Source: an uncultured Clostridia bacterium (GTDB taxonomy: Bacteria > Bacillota > Clostridia > Lachnospirales > Lachnospiraceae). Taken from it: a DNA stretch of 44,804 nt. The stretch covers positions 1 to 44,804 of the forward strand of contig CAMFVG010000065.1 of assembly GCA_945992055.1 (NCBI GenBank), read 5' to 3'. The notes below the pieces were generated by a model. The model saw only the letters and a program-made list of their open reading frames with translations. It was not told where the DNA came from and searched no databases. Of the stretch, positions 7,835 to 16,627 are shown one piece after another. Positions within the stretch are counted from its first letter, which is position 1. The number at the start of each line of letters is the position of its first letter. Both the position numbers and the translations under genes were made by a program.

Positions 7835-9105
7835 TGTATAATTTGTCCTGTTTCACCAACTTGAACCTTTACTAATTGATTCTGCAACGATTCTTCTGTT
7901 TGTACCGCAACTTTCACATATTCTTTGGTATGCCCCACCTGATAGCATTTCCCATCCTTTTGGATGCTCTCCTCCATCAGAACCTCCACTTCCGTTCCAA
8001 CAAAGGTACTCTCATATTCTGCTTTCCTTGCATCATGAATCCTTAAAAGTTCATTGCTCCGAAGGGTTTTAATTGGTTCCGGTACTTGGTTTTCCATGAC
8101 GGCTGCTTTCGTTCCCTTACGCTTGGAATATTTGAAAATATGTGTTTCATAAAATCCCACACGTTCCACAAACGTCTTGGATGTTTCAAATTCCTCTTCT
8201 GTTTCTCCCGGAAACCCTACAATGATGTCTGTAGTAAGTGCCGGGTTTTGAAAATACTTTCTCAAAAGCTGACATTTTTCATAATACTCTTCCGTGGTAT
8301 ATCTGCGATTCATTCTGCGCAGCGTCTCATCGCATCCACTCTGAAGAGAAAGATGAAAATGAGGACATATTTTCGATAGTCCTGCCAATGTGCCGGCAAA
8401 TTCCTCGCTCACAATCCTAGGCTCTAAAGACCCCAAACGAATTCTCTGGATACCGTCCACTTCATGGACCGCCAAGATTAAAGATAGCAAGCTTTCGTTC
8501 TCCAAATCCACACCATAAGAACTCAAATGAATGCCGGTTAGAACCACTTCCTTATATCCATTTTTCGCCAGTTCCTTCACTTCCCGAACCACATCTTCTT
8601 TCGCCCGGCTTCGCACACGTCCTCTCGCATAAGGGATAATACAATAGGTGCAAAACTGATTGCATCCATCCTGCACTTTGATATATGCTCTCGTGTGCTC
8701 TGCAGTCTTACTAATCTGCATTTCTTCGTATTCTTTTGTATGGTTGATGTCAATCACTGTTTTCTGAATCTGTTCCTCTAAAATGCGAATCAAATCTTTT
8801 TTTCGATTGTTCCCGATGATCACATCAATACTTTCATCTATGGTTTCTGTGCCTTCCTGTGCCTGCACATAACACCCTGTAGCAACTACAATCGCATTGG
8901 GATTCATCTTTTTCGCACGATGTAGCATCTGTCTGGATTTGCGATCTGCCATATTTGTAACGGTGCAGGTATTGACAATATAAATGTCCGCACCTTCTCG
9001 AAATGGTACGATTTCATACCCATGATTCTCCAGCATCTCCTGCATGGCATCTGTTTCATATGCATTTACTTTACACCCAAGATTGTGTAATGCTACCTTC
9101 TTCAT
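7831..9105 (-). CDS. mtaB: tRNA t6A37 methylthiotransferase MtaB
   Basis: A radical-SAM methylthiotransferase (about 424 residues) that converts t6A37 to ms2t6A37 in ANN-decoding tRNAs. The N-terminal UPF0004 domain (VALHNLGCKVNAYETDAM, VNTCTVTNMADRK, TGCYVQ) supplies one Fe-S cluster. The radical-SAM motif CNQFCTYCIIPYARG follows, and a C-terminal TRAM region closes the protein. I start at ATG 9105 rather than the track's 9189: AAAGGA is placed 8 nt upstream, and the 28 extra residues overlap the divergent promoter region and are unlike the family. It is divergent from the HPr-like gene. Confidence 0.93.
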   Translation of the reverse strand: MKKVALHNLGCKVNAYETDAMQEMLENHGYEIVPFREGADIYIVNTCTVTNMADRKSRQMLHRAKKMNPNAIVVATGCYVQAQEGTETIDESIDVIIGNNRKKDLIRILEEQIQKTVIDINHTKEYEEMQISKTAEHTRAYIKVQDGCNQFCTYCIIPYARGRVRSRAKEDVVREVKELAKNGYKEVVLTGIHLSSYGVDLENESLLSLILAVHEVDGIQRIRLGSLEPRIVSEEFAGTLAGLSKICPHFHLSLQSGCDETLRRMNRRYTTEEYYEKCQLLRKYFQNPALTTDIIVGFPGETEEEFETSKTFVERVGFYETHIFKYSKRKGTKAAVMENQVPEPIKTLRSNELLRIHDARKAEYESTFVGTEVEVLMEESIQKDGKCYQVGHTKEYVKVAVQTEESLQNQLVKVQVGETGQIIH

Positions 9106-9130
9106 GTCATGTATCCTTTCATTTTGTTTC

Positions 9131-9159
9131 TTGACTTTTCGTCCTATTGAGCATAAGAT
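9131..9159 (+). promoter_or_regulatory. Predicted sigma-A promoter for HPr-like gene
   Basis: TTGACT, 17 nt, then TAAGAT. The predicted start is about 20 nt before the ATG, and AAGGGGG gives a strong ribosome site 6 nt from that ATG. Confidence 0.65.
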
Positions 9160-9187
9160 ATGTTTATAAAAAACAAGGGGGTCAACC

Positions 9188-9421
9188 ATGAAAACTGTAA
9201 CTATCTCATTAAACTCAATTGAAAAGGTAAAAACTTTTGTAAACTTAATTAATAGATTTGATTATGATTTTGATCTAGTATCCGGAAGATACGTGATTGA
9301 TGCAAAATCAATTATGGGAATCTTCAGTCTCGATTTATCAAAACCAATTAATCTTACTATTCATGCAGACGGCGAAAGTGCCGACTCTATCGTAAAAGAG
9401 CTTGCTCCGTATTTAGTATAA
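9188..9421 (+). CDS. HPr-like protein lacking the catalytic histidine
   Basis: A 77-residue HPr-fold protein. The Ser46 region of HPr is well kept (DAKSIMGIFSLDL, Ser41 here), but the loop that should carry the phosphorylatable His15 (GIHARP) is replaced by SIEKVKTF. It therefore cannot accept phosphate from Enzyme I at that site, but could be a target of HPr kinase, in the manner of Crh in Bacillus, which also lacks His15. That parallel is inference from the residues only. The gene is monocistronic with its own promoter and terminator, next to no sugar-transport genes. Confidence 0.85.
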   Translation: MKTVTISLNSIEKVKTFVNLINRFDYDFDLVSGRYVIDAKSIMGIFSLDLSKPINLTIHADGESADSIVKELAPYLV

Positions 9422-9427
9422 TATGAA

Positions 9428-9450
9428 ACCCCACTTGCAACAAGTGGGGT
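9428..9450. terminator. Bidirectional terminator between HPr-like gene and thiI
   Basis: A 10-bp perfect stem (ACCCCACTTG with its complement) has a 3-nt loop, is followed by a T-rich run on plus, and starts 7 nt after the HPr-like stop codon. It also lies just past the thiI stop on minus. Confidence 0.85.
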
Positions 9451-9455
9451 CTTTA

Positions 9456-10637
9456 TTATTTCACCAAAATTGTTTCTACAGAACGAATTGCTTCTTCCAT
9501 CAACTCATCTATCTTCTCTTTCAGATTTTCTTCTGAACGTCTGATAATATTGATATTTGGTTTCGTCACCGGATGTTTTGCAACAAAGATTGTACAGCAA
9601 TCTTCAAACGGCAAAATTGACGTTTCAAACGTATCAATCTTTTCTGCAATCTCCACGATTTCCTGTTTGTCAAATCCAATCAACGGACGATATACCGGCA
9701 TGGTACATACATCATTTGTAGCTGCTAAACTCTGCATGGTCTGGCTTGCCACTTGTCCGATACTCTCTCCCGTAATCAATCCCAAACATCCACTTGTCTT
9801 TGCGAAATGTTCCGCGATCTTCATCATATAACGTCTCATAATAATGGTTAATTCTTCATGTGGACATTTTTCATAGATATATAACTGGATGTCCGTAAAA
9901 TTGACTACATTCAGCTTAATTGGTCCAGAATATTTGGACACTAACTGTGCCAAATCCACCACTTTCTGTTTGGCACGCTCACTGGTATACGGCGGTGCAT
10001 GAAAATAGGTTGCTTCTAACTGTACCCCACGTTTTGCAATCATATATCCTGCAACCGGACTGTCAATTCCACCGGATAACAAGAGCATGGCTTTTCCATT
10101 CGTTCCTACCGGCATTCCACCCGGTCCCGGAATAATTTCTGAGTAAATGTAAATCAAATCTCGCACTTCAATGTTTAGCAATATCTCCGGCTTATGCACA
10201 TCCACACGAATCTCCGGAAAAGCATCCAAAATGGCTTCTCCCAAATCGCAATTGATTTCCATGGAGTTTTTCGGATAACTCTTCTTTCCCCGTCTTGCCT
10301 CCACTTTAAAGGTCGTATTTTTATCCGGATACATCTTATCCATATAATCTACAACTACCTCTTTTAGTTTGTCAAAACCTTCATCCTCCACATAGACAAC
10401 CGGACAGATTCCCACAATACCGAACACTCTCTTAAGTGCTTCTACGGTCTCGTCATAGTCATAATATCCTTCACATTCTACATAGATTCTTGCTTGAGAT
10501 TTGTGTACACGAAAGGTTCCCTCTACATCCTTTAATGCAAATCGAATCTGATTCATAAGTGCATCTTCAAACAGGTAGCGGTTTTTCCCTTTCAACCCTA
10601 TCTCTCCGTATTTTATCAAAAAAGCTTGAAACTTCAT
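9456..10637 (-). CDS. thiI: tRNA 4-thiouridine sulfurtransferase ThiI
   Basis: ThiI adenylates U8 of tRNA and transfers persulfide sulfur to make 4-thiouridine, and contributes sulfur to thiamine synthesis in some species. The 393-residue protein has an N-terminal ferredoxin-like/THUMP part (residues about 1-165) and a PP-loop ATPase domain with LLSGGIDSPVAGYM. A Cys-containing segment (FEDCCTIFVAKHPVTKPN) follows. It lacks the C-terminal rhodanese domain of the E. coli enzyme, which is usual in Firmicutes, where a dedicated NifS-type desulfurase supplies the sulfur. That partner is encoded 15 nt upstream. Confidence 0.95.
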   Translation of the reverse strand: MKFQAFLIKYGEIGLKGKNRYLFEDALMNQIRFALKDVEGTFRVHKSQARIYVECEGYYDYDETVEALKRVFGIVGICPVVYVEDEGFDKLKEVVVDYMDKMYPDKNTTFKVEARRGKKSYPKNSMEINCDLGEAILDAFPEIRVDVHKPEILLNIEVRDLIYIYSEIIPGPGGMPVGTNGKAMLLLSGGIDSPVAGYMIAKRGVQLEATYFHAPPYTSERAKQKVVDLAQLVSKYSGPIKLNVVNFTDIQLYIYEKCPHEELTIIMRRYMMKIAEHFAKTSGCLGLITGESIGQVASQTMQSLAATNDVCTMPVYRPLIGFDKQEIVEIAEKIDTFETSILPFEDCCTIFVAKHPVTKPNINIIRRSEENLKEKIDELMEEAIRSVETILVK

Positions 10638-10652
10638 TGGTATACTTTCCTC

Positions 10653-11810
10653 CTAATGTCTTGTGTATTTTCGAAGCATCGGTACACAATTATATAATGT
10701 TTGCAAGGTATAGTCAATTTCCTCTTTCGTTGTAAATTCCGAAAGGCTAAAACGCAGTGTCGCATCCAGATACTCCGGCCCCACTCCGATTCCTCGCAGT
10801 ACACCGCTAATTGCCGGATGATTGGATGCACAGGCAGAGCCGGAAGATACATAAATCCCTTTATCTTCCAACGCATGAAGAAGAACCTCTCCTCTGATTC
10901 CTGCAAATCCCACGCTCACAATGTGTGGTGCGCTGGCATCGTCTTCACACCCATGAATCTTCGTCTTTTCAATCTTTCGAATTCCATCCATAAAATAATT
11001 CTTTAGCGCACGCATGTGTGTGATTTTTTCATCAAAATTCGTATAAATCTCTCGTGCTGCCAATCCAATGCCCGCTATTCCCGGAACGTTTTCCGTGCCG
11101 GAACGGATATTTTTTTGTTGTTCCCCACCGAATACAATCGGTTTGATTTTTACCTTCTCATTCACATACAAAACACCGCTACCCTTTGGTCCGTGAATCT
11201 TATGACCACTGATAGACAGAAGGTCTACCCCAATACGTTTTGGATAGATACGATATTTCCCAAATCCCTGTACTGCGTCCACATGAAATAGAATGTTCCT
11301 ATTGTAATTCTTTACAATCCGCACGGCTTCTTCAATCGGTTGCACAGAACCAATTTCGTTGTTTACATACATAATAGAAACAAGAATCGTCTCCTCACAC
11401 AAAGCACGCTTCAATGCATCCAATTGAATGCAACCATAAGAGTCAACCGGAAGATAGGTCACTCTAAATCCTTCTTCCTGCTCCAAATATTGCATCGTGT
11501 TTAAGATAGCCGGATGTTCAATTGAGGAAGTAATCAAATGCTTCCCTACGCGCTTATTTGCTCTTGCACATCCGATTAACGCCAGATTGTCGCTCTCCGT
11601 TCCTCCGGAAGTAAAGAAAATTTCCTTTTCTTGAACCTTCAACAATTTCGCAAAATCTTCTTTTGCTTTTTTTACATATTTTTCAGCATCCATTCCCTTT
11701 TTGTGCATGGACGACGGATTCCCATAATCTTCACACATCACTCTACCAACAAGTTCACGCACACTGTCATAGCACCTGGTAGTTGCCGAATTGTCCAAAT
11801 ATACTTCCAT
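10653..11810 (-). CDS. NifS/IscS-type cysteine desulfurase (ThiI partner)
   Basis: A PLP-dependent cysteine desulfurase of 385 residues that releases sulfur from cysteine as an enzyme-bound persulfide. Motifs: YLDNSATTRCY at the N-terminus, FTSGGTESDNLALIG, HVDAVQGFGK, SISGHKIHGPKGSGVLY (PLP lysine) and VSSGSACASNHPAIS with the active-site cysteine. It sits directly upstream of thiI, the NifZ/YrvO-like arrangement of Firmicutes in which the desulfurase serves tRNA thiolation. No iscU or suf genes are nearby, which supports a ThiI-dedicated role. Confidence 0.92.
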   Translation of the reverse strand: MEVYLDNSATTRCYDSVRELVGRVMCEDYGNPSSMHKKGMDAEKYVKKAKEDFAKLLKVQEKEIFFTSGGTESDNLALIGCARANKRVGKHLITSSIEHPAILNTMQYLEQEEGFRVTYLPVDSYGCIQLDALKRALCEETILVSIMYVNNEIGSVQPIEEAVRIVKNYNRNILFHVDAVQGFGKYRIYPKRIGVDLLSISGHKIHGPKGSGVLYVNEKVKIKPIVFGGEQQKNIRSGTENVPGIAGIGLAAREIYTNFDEKITHMRALKNYFMDGIRKIEKTKIHGCEDDASAPHIVSVGFAGIRGEVLLHALEDKGIYVSSGSACASNHPAISGVLRGIGVGPEYLDATLRFSLSEFTTKEEIDYTLQTLYNCVPMLRKYTRH

Positions 11811-11835
11811 ATACTTCTCCTGTTTTTCTTCTTTT

Positions 11836-12588
11836 CTATAAGTTATGTGATTCGTTTTCCAAATGATACATTAAAATTGACAATGTAGTAAGTCCCGCGG
11901 TTTCTGTTCTTAAAATACGTTTTCCCAAAGTGATAGCTTTAGCACCTTGGGCCAATGCAAGTTCCACTTCATCCGTTTCAAAACCACCCTCCGGTCCGAT
12001 AAAAATACCGACGGATTGTTCCGGTATGATTGCTTCTATGACTTGCCTGGTCTGCTTCATATCTTCTGCTAACTCATAGGGAATCAAAAGCACATCCAAA
12101 GACTCTGCATATTGGAGCGCCTCTTTATAAGTCATCACTCTCTGTACGGTTGGAATGCGGTTTCTTCCGGATTGTTTTGCTCCGCTTTCTGCAATCCCAT
12201 TCCAACGTTCCACCTTTTTTACAGCCTTCTTCTCATCCAGCTTCACAACTGCGCGTTTTGTTGCTACCGGGATGACTTCATACACACCAAGCTCCACAGC
12301 TTTTTGAATGATCCATTCCATCTTGTCGCCTTTTGGCAACCCCTGGAATAAATACAGTTTCGATGGTAATTCTGTGTCCGTTTCCAACTTTTCTAAAATT
12401 TCCAACCTAACATCTTCTGCTGACATGGCGCATATTTTGCATAAATATTTCCCATTGTTACCATCGCTGATTTGTACTTCTTCTCCTAGTTTCATACGAA
12501 GAACATTTTTTATATGATTCACATCCGAACCTATGATTTGTACCTTATCATCCTTCACCTGCTCCGGTGTTACAAAAAAATGATGCAT
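11836..12588 (-). CDS. rsmE: 16S rRNA (uracil1498-N3)-methyltransferase RsmE
   Basis: A SPOUT-class methyltransferase (250 residues) that makes m3U1498 in 16S rRNA. The PUA-like N-terminus (MHHFFVTPEQV) and the SPOUT knot segments FIGPEGGFETDEVE and ITLGKRILRTETAGL are diagnostic. It starts 9 nt after prmA, a gene order typical of Firmicutes. Confidence 0.95.
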   Translation of the reverse strand: MHHFFVTPEQVKDDKVQIIGSDVNHIKNVLRMKLGEEVQISDGNNGKYLCKICAMSAEDVRLEILEKLETDTELPSKLYLFQGLPKGDKMEWIIQKAVELGVYEVIPVATKRAVVKLDEKKAVKKVERWNGIAESGAKQSGRNRIPTVQRVMTYKEALQYAESLDVLLIPYELAEDMKQTRQVIEAIIPEQSVGIFIGPEGGFETDEVELALAQGAKAITLGKRILRTETAGLTTLSILMYHLENESHNL

Positions 12589-12597
12589 CTCTTTCTC

Positions 12598-13551
12598 CTA
12601 ATTCTTTCTGGCTGTCACAGAAACCCATTCGCCCTGATGGGTCACTTCTAGCACTTCCAGACCTGCGGCTTTCACACAATTCACAACCGTTTCTTCCTTG
12701 TCCTCTATAATTCCACTGGTAATATAGATTCCTCCCTTTTTCAGTTGCGAAAGTATCACCGGTGTCAATGGAACTAATACGTCTGCCAGGATATTTGCCA
12801 CTACAATATCGTACTTCTCATATCCCACTCTGTCTTGTACATCCTTGTCATCGATGATGTTCCCTATCATAACTTCATATTGTTCACGACTGATACCATT
12901 CTCTTCCATGTTTTCATAGGTGGCATCAATGGCACATGGATCCAGGTCTGTTCCAACGGAAAACTTTGCCCCAAATTTCAGTGCCAGCATTCCTAAAATA
13001 CCGCTGCCGCATCCCACATCCAAAATCATAGTATCTTCCGTAACATACTTTCTAATTTGGCGGATACAAAGTTGCGTAGTCTCATGCATACCGGTACCAA
13101 ATGCGGTTCCCGGATCAATATGAATAATCATTTTATCCTCATCTTCCGGTTTTACCTCTTCCCAAGAAGGGATAATGAGAATATCGTCTACATAAAATTG
13201 ATGAAAATACTGTTTCCAATTATTCACCCAATCTACATCTTCCGTCTGGGACTCTTCAATCGTACATTCCCCCACATCCGCATACGCACGCATTGCTTCT
13301 AACTCTTGTTTTACATTGGCAAGAATCGCTTCCTTGTCTTCCTCTTCCTCCAAATAAAAACTAATATACGCCACGCCGTCATCTTCTGCGATTTCCGGCA
13401 GAATATCTACAAACATCTGCTCCTTATCGGATTGCGTAAGGGGAATTTTATCTTCAATCTCAATTCCCTGTATCCCAAGATCCATAAGCATACTGCTAAC
13501 CAAATCTTCGCTCTCTGTGGTTGTTTTTAGTCTGAATTTATTCCATTTCAT
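12598..13551 (-). CDS. prmA: Ribosomal protein L11 methyltransferase PrmA
   Basis: PrmA trimethylates ribosomal protein L11. The SAM motifs LDVGCGSGILGMLALKFGA and IVVANILADVLVPL and the substrate-linked DPGTAFGTGMHETTQLC are present. About 317 residues, normal for the family. I take the start at ATG 13551 (MKWNKFRL) because GAGGTG lies 6 nt upstream; the GTG at 13560 used in the track is itself part of that ribosome site. It follows cysE closely and precedes rsmE. Confidence 0.95.
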   Translation of the reverse strand: MKWNKFRLKTTTESEDLVSSMLMDLGIQGIEIEDKIPLTQSDKEQMFVDILPEIAEDDGVAYISFYLEEEEDKEAILANVKQELEAMRAYADVGECTIEESQTEDVDWVNNWKQYFHQFYVDDILIIPSWEEVKPEDEDKMIIHIDPGTAFGTGMHETTQLCIRQIRKYVTEDTMILDVGCGSGILGMLALKFGAKFSVGTDLDPCAIDATYENMEENGISREQYEVMIGNIIDDKDVQDRVGYEKYDIVVANILADVLVPLTPVILSQLKKGGIYITSGIIEDKEETVVNCVKAAGLEVLEVTHQGEWVSVTARKN

Positions 13552-13561
13552 ATGTATCACC

Positions 13562-14443
13562 TCATTTTGGCATTTTCACTTTCAGTTCCGGCATCATGGC
13601 ACTGACTTTTGCCTCGGCCGGTATGGATTCTGTCACAAACGTATTACCCGCAACCGTTGCATTTCTCCCTACAACCGTATTCCCTCCTAAAATGGTGGCA
13701 TTTGCATAAATAATTACATTGTCCTCGATGGTAGGATGACGCTTGATACCGGAAAGAGCCTGACCCTTTCTTGTAGAAAGTGCGCCAATCGTCACACCCT
13801 GATAGATTCTTACTCCATTGCCGATAATCGCCGTCTCACCAATAACAATACCCGTTCCATGGTCGATAAAAAAGTATTCGCCGATTGTCGCTCCCGGGTT
13901 AATATCGATTCCGGTCTGTCCATGGGCATACTCACTCATAATACGCGGTAAAATCGGAACTTCCAATTCATACAGTATATGTGCATACCGATACACAAAA
14001 ATAGCATACATACCCGGATAAGCCAAAATAACCTCCGTCTTGCTACTTGCAGCCGGGTCTCCTGCCATAGTCGCTTCCACATCTTTCATGAGAAGTTCCT
14101 GCACCTTTGGAATCTGATTTAAAAAAGATATGGTAAGTGCTTCTGCTTTCTCTTCTAATTTTTCACTAGCATCTGTTTCTGAGAGAATCTTGGTAATTTG
14201 CTTTTTGATTCTATAATGCAAAGACACTAATATTCCTTCTGCAAAAGCTTCTCTCGACAAGAATCTTTCGCTGCCAAAATATCCCGGAAATGTGATTTTA
14301 TGAAGTTCCTCCAATATACGGTAAACCTCCTCACGGTCCGGCAGATTCGTTTTTAATGATGCATCTATAATATCCTGCGTCTCATAATTCGCGGTCAGTT
14401 TTTTTGTAATATCTAATATCGTATCTTTTGTCCTATTTTCCAT
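13562..14443 (-). CDS. cysE: Serine O-acetyltransferase (EpsC/CysE, long form)
   Basis: Makes O-acetylserine from serine and acetyl-CoA, the first step of cysteine synthesis. This is the 293-residue long form with an extra N-terminal helical region (about residues 1-140) before the left-handed beta-helix. Hexapeptide-repeat segments seen are GIDINPGATIGEYFFIDHGTGIVIGE and IGNGVRIYQGVTIGALS. It lies 12 nt downstream of cysK, so the two enzymes of the pathway are co-transcribed. Confidence 0.93.
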   Translation of the reverse strand: MENRTKDTILDITKKLTANYETQDIIDASLKTNLPDREEVYRILEELHKITFPGYFGSERFLSREAFAEGILVSLHYRIKKQITKILSETDASEKLEEKAEALTISFLNQIPKVQELLMKDVEATMAGDPAASSKTEVILAYPGMYAIFVYRYAHILYELEVPILPRIMSEYAHGQTGIDINPGATIGEYFFIDHGTGIVIGETAIIGNGVRIYQGVTIGALSTRKGQALSGIKRHPTIEDNVIIYANATILGGNTVVGRNATVAGNTFVTESIPAEAKVSAMMPELKVKMPK

Positions 14444-14455
14444 AATATACTGCTC

Positions 14456-15406
14456 CTAACATTCTTTCTGTTCTGCAAATAGCGGAGTGGATAAATAACG
14501 GTCTCCCGAATCCGGTAAAATGACCACTATCTTCTTATCCTTATTTTCCGGTCGTTTCGCAAGATCTGTTGCTGCCTTTAGGGCTGCACCAGATGAAATA
14601 CCCACTAAAACACCCTCACTTCTTGCAAACCTTCTTGCCTCAACATATGCGTCTTCATCCAGAACGGTTATCACTTCATCATAAATTTCTGTGTTTAGCG
14701 TGTTTGGAATAAACCCTCCGCCAATTCCTTGAATATTATGCTTTCCGGCTACTCCTCCCGAAAGTACCGGACTCTTTGTCGGCTCTACGGCAACCACTTT
14801 GATATCCGGATTCTGCTGTTTTAAATACGCTCCTACCCCGGAAAGGGTTCCTCCGGTACCTACGGTTGCCACATAAATATCAACCTTTCCTTCTGTCTGC
14901 TCCCAGATTTCCGGTCCTGTGGTTTTAAAATGCGCCTTCGGATTTGCCATATTATCGAATTGCCCTAATATCACCGCATCCGGAATCTCACGACAAATCT
15001 CCTCCGCTTTCTCAATAGCACCTTTCATGCCCTTGGCTCCTTCTGTCAGAACCAATTCTGCTCCATAAGCTTTTAAAAGATTCCGTCTTTCTACACTCAT
15101 CGTTTCAGGAAGTGTAAGGATCACGCGGTATCCTTTAATCACTGCAACGGCTGCTAACCCAATTCCGGTATTCCCACTAGTTGGTTCCACAATCGTCGCA
15201 CCTGGAGTCAATACTCCCTTTTCCTCTGCTTCCACAATCATTCCATATGCTGCACGATCCTTTACAGAACCGGTCGGATTTAAATATTCTAATTTTGCAA
15301 GAATGGTTGCCTGGTCAATGCCAGCCTCCTTGCTATAACGGGACACACAAAGAAGTGGCGTATTCCCAATTAATTCCAATGCATTTTCTACTACCTTTTT
15401 CATCAT
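14456..15406 (-). CDS. cysK: Cysteine synthase A (O-acetylserine sulfhydrylase)
   Basis: PLP enzyme that combines O-acetylserine with sulfide to give cysteine. Motifs: NPTGSVKDRAAYGMI (PLP lysine), EPTSGNTGIGLAAVA, VGTGGTLSGVGAYL and GISSGAALKAA. About 316 residues. The ORF track uses a GTG at 15418; I favour the ATG at 15406 (or 15403), since GGGTG lies about 9 nt before it and the four extra residues add nothing conserved. It is first in a run cysK-cysE-prmA-rsmE-desulfurase-thiI, so cysteine synthesis is linked to its use in tRNA thiolation. A consensus promoter lies directly upstream; no T-box or other riboswitch was seen in the short leader. Confidence 0.93.
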   Translation of the reverse strand: MMKKVVENALELIGNTPLLCVSRYSKEAGIDQATILAKLEYLNPTGSVKDRAAYGMIVEAEEKGVLTPGATIVEPTSGNTGIGLAAVAVIKGYRVILTLPETMSVERRNLLKAYGAELVLTEGAKGMKGAIEKAEEICREIPDAVILGQFDNMANPKAHFKTTGPEIWEQTEGKVDIYVATVGTGGTLSGVGAYLKQQNPDIKVVAVEPTKSPVLSGGVAGKHNIQGIGGGFIPNTLNTEIYDEVITVLDEDAYVEARRFARSEGVLVGISSGAALKAATDLAKRPENKDKKIVVILPDSGDRYLSTPLFAEQKEC

Positions 15407-15442
15407 TCTTTTACTCACCCATTATTACTTCATGATTTTTGT

Positions 15443-15471
15443 ATTATACAAGAAATTACCATTTTATACAA
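15443..15471 (-). promoter_or_regulatory. Predicted sigma-A promoter for cysK-cysE operon
   Basis: TTGTAT, 17 nt, then a perfect TATAAT with an upstream TTG on the minus strand. The predicted start is about 30 nt before the cysK ATG, leaving no room for a metabolite-sensing leader. Confidence 0.65.
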
Positions 15472-16627
15472 TCTTTTCATACAAAAGCACACCAAGTAGC
15501 TCTTCTGTACTGAAAAGAAAAGATTTCTGACAAATTTTCTCTAACCTTATCAGATTTAAATCTGAATGCTCCAGCTCTCTGGAAACACGATGGGCAATAT
15601 CCACAAACCCATCAAAGCCCAACTGTTGTCCTTTTTCTATCCATTCTGCAAAGGCCAGTTCCCGAATGAGCAATGTGGCCGTAACTGCTATTTTTATTTT
15701 GCCCAAAGCATTACCATCATAAACCGCTCCACAAAAATAAGTAAAAACAAAATAGACCATCAACTGTTCAAGCCAAATAGACCATTCCTCGCCCATGCTT
15801 CCTAAAAACTGTTGCAGCCTCTCCTGATATACCCTTTGCCCTTCTCCGTAAAGGGTACGCTCGGCACCTTTTATATACTCCGGCCAATCTGCTTTTAACA
15901 CTTCTAATTTTCGAAATACACGGAACATTTTCCGCATATTGGAGCAATACTCGATTTCACTCATTTGATTTCTCTTAACCTTTTGCTCAAAGTCAAAGAA
16001 CATTTCGGCTCCCCCAAACTTTTCGAGCATTTCATCAATGCGGAAAACTTCTCCTTCTTCTATTGCTTCCTGCAGCTGATCTGCAAAATCCAGAGCCACT
16101 CCAATGCGTGTCATAATATCAATCTCACGACTTTGAAGCATACCAATAATATAGCCCCTAACATCCATCAATTTAGTAAACAGCAGATAATCAAAATCTT
16201 CATATTCCTCATCTTCCACATCATCTTCAAAACGAAGAAAACGCACCGGTTCCTTGCAACCGAGAATGATTTTGGCGGCTTCAATGCAGGATAGAGAGAG
16301 GGAGCCTTCCCGCAATCCTTCAAACTCTTCCATATGCCGCGGATAATCCCGACACGTATTGCAAAGCATCTGCTCGCCCCCTTGAATATGAAGGTCACAC
16401 AAATCATCCGAATTCAAAAAAGCGCACCGCTTATCTTGCTGTAAAAAGCATCCCTTTTTCCAATCAATAGAATTCTTTAATCGGTCACCAAACACTCCTT
16501 TTGCGTTTCTGTACCTTTCCAAAGATTCCTCATCAATCATAATGGCCCAACCTGCGCAGCAAGTATCCTCACACTCTGCGGCTACACACTGAAACTGCTC
16601 AAAATAGTGCGGTATTATATATTCCAT
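15464..16627 (-). CDS. FliB-like lysine-N-methylase family protein
   Basis: A 387-residue protein of the flagellin lysine-N-methylase (FliB) family. The N-terminal cysteine cluster CVAAECEDTCCAGWAIMID, then CAFLNSDDLCDLH and MLCNTCRDYPR, is the family hallmark and probably binds an Fe-S cluster. The C-terminal half is helical and poorly conserved. FliB methylates flagellin lysines in Salmonella; no flagellin or flagellar gene is in this window, so the substrate here is unknown. The start at ATG 16627 (MEYIIPHYF) has AAGGAG 7 nt upstream; the ATG 2 codons earlier is too close to that site. It overlaps the end of nfo by 29 nt, so translation is probably coupled. Confidence 0.82.
   Translation of the reverse strand: MEYIIPHYFEQFQCVAAECEDTCCAGWAIMIDEESLERYRNAKGVFGDRLKNSIDWKKGCFLQQDKRCAFLNSDDLCDLHIQGGEQMLCNTCRDYPRHMEEFEGLREGSLSLSCIEAAKIILGCKEPVRFLRFEDDVEDEEYEDFDYLLFTKLMDVRGYIIGMLQSREIDIMTRIGVALDFADQLQEAIEEGEVFRIDEMLEKFGGAEMFFDFEQKVKRNQMSEIEYCSNMRKMFRVFRKLEVLKADWPEYIKGAERTLYGEGQRVYQERLQQFLGSMGEEWSIWLEQLMVYFVFTYFCGAVYDGNALGKIKIAVTATLLIRELAFAEWIEKGQQLGFDGFVDIAHRVSRELEHSDLNLIRLEKICQKSFLFSTEELLGVLLYEKIV

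Noticed and set aside
10634-10906. 90-codon minus ORF overlapping the desulfurase gene
   Set aside because: It lies within the desulfurase coding sequence in another frame and has no family resemblance.
15407-15463. T-box or other cysteine-sensing leader before cysK
   Set aside because: The predicted start is about 30 nt before the ATG, too short for such an element.
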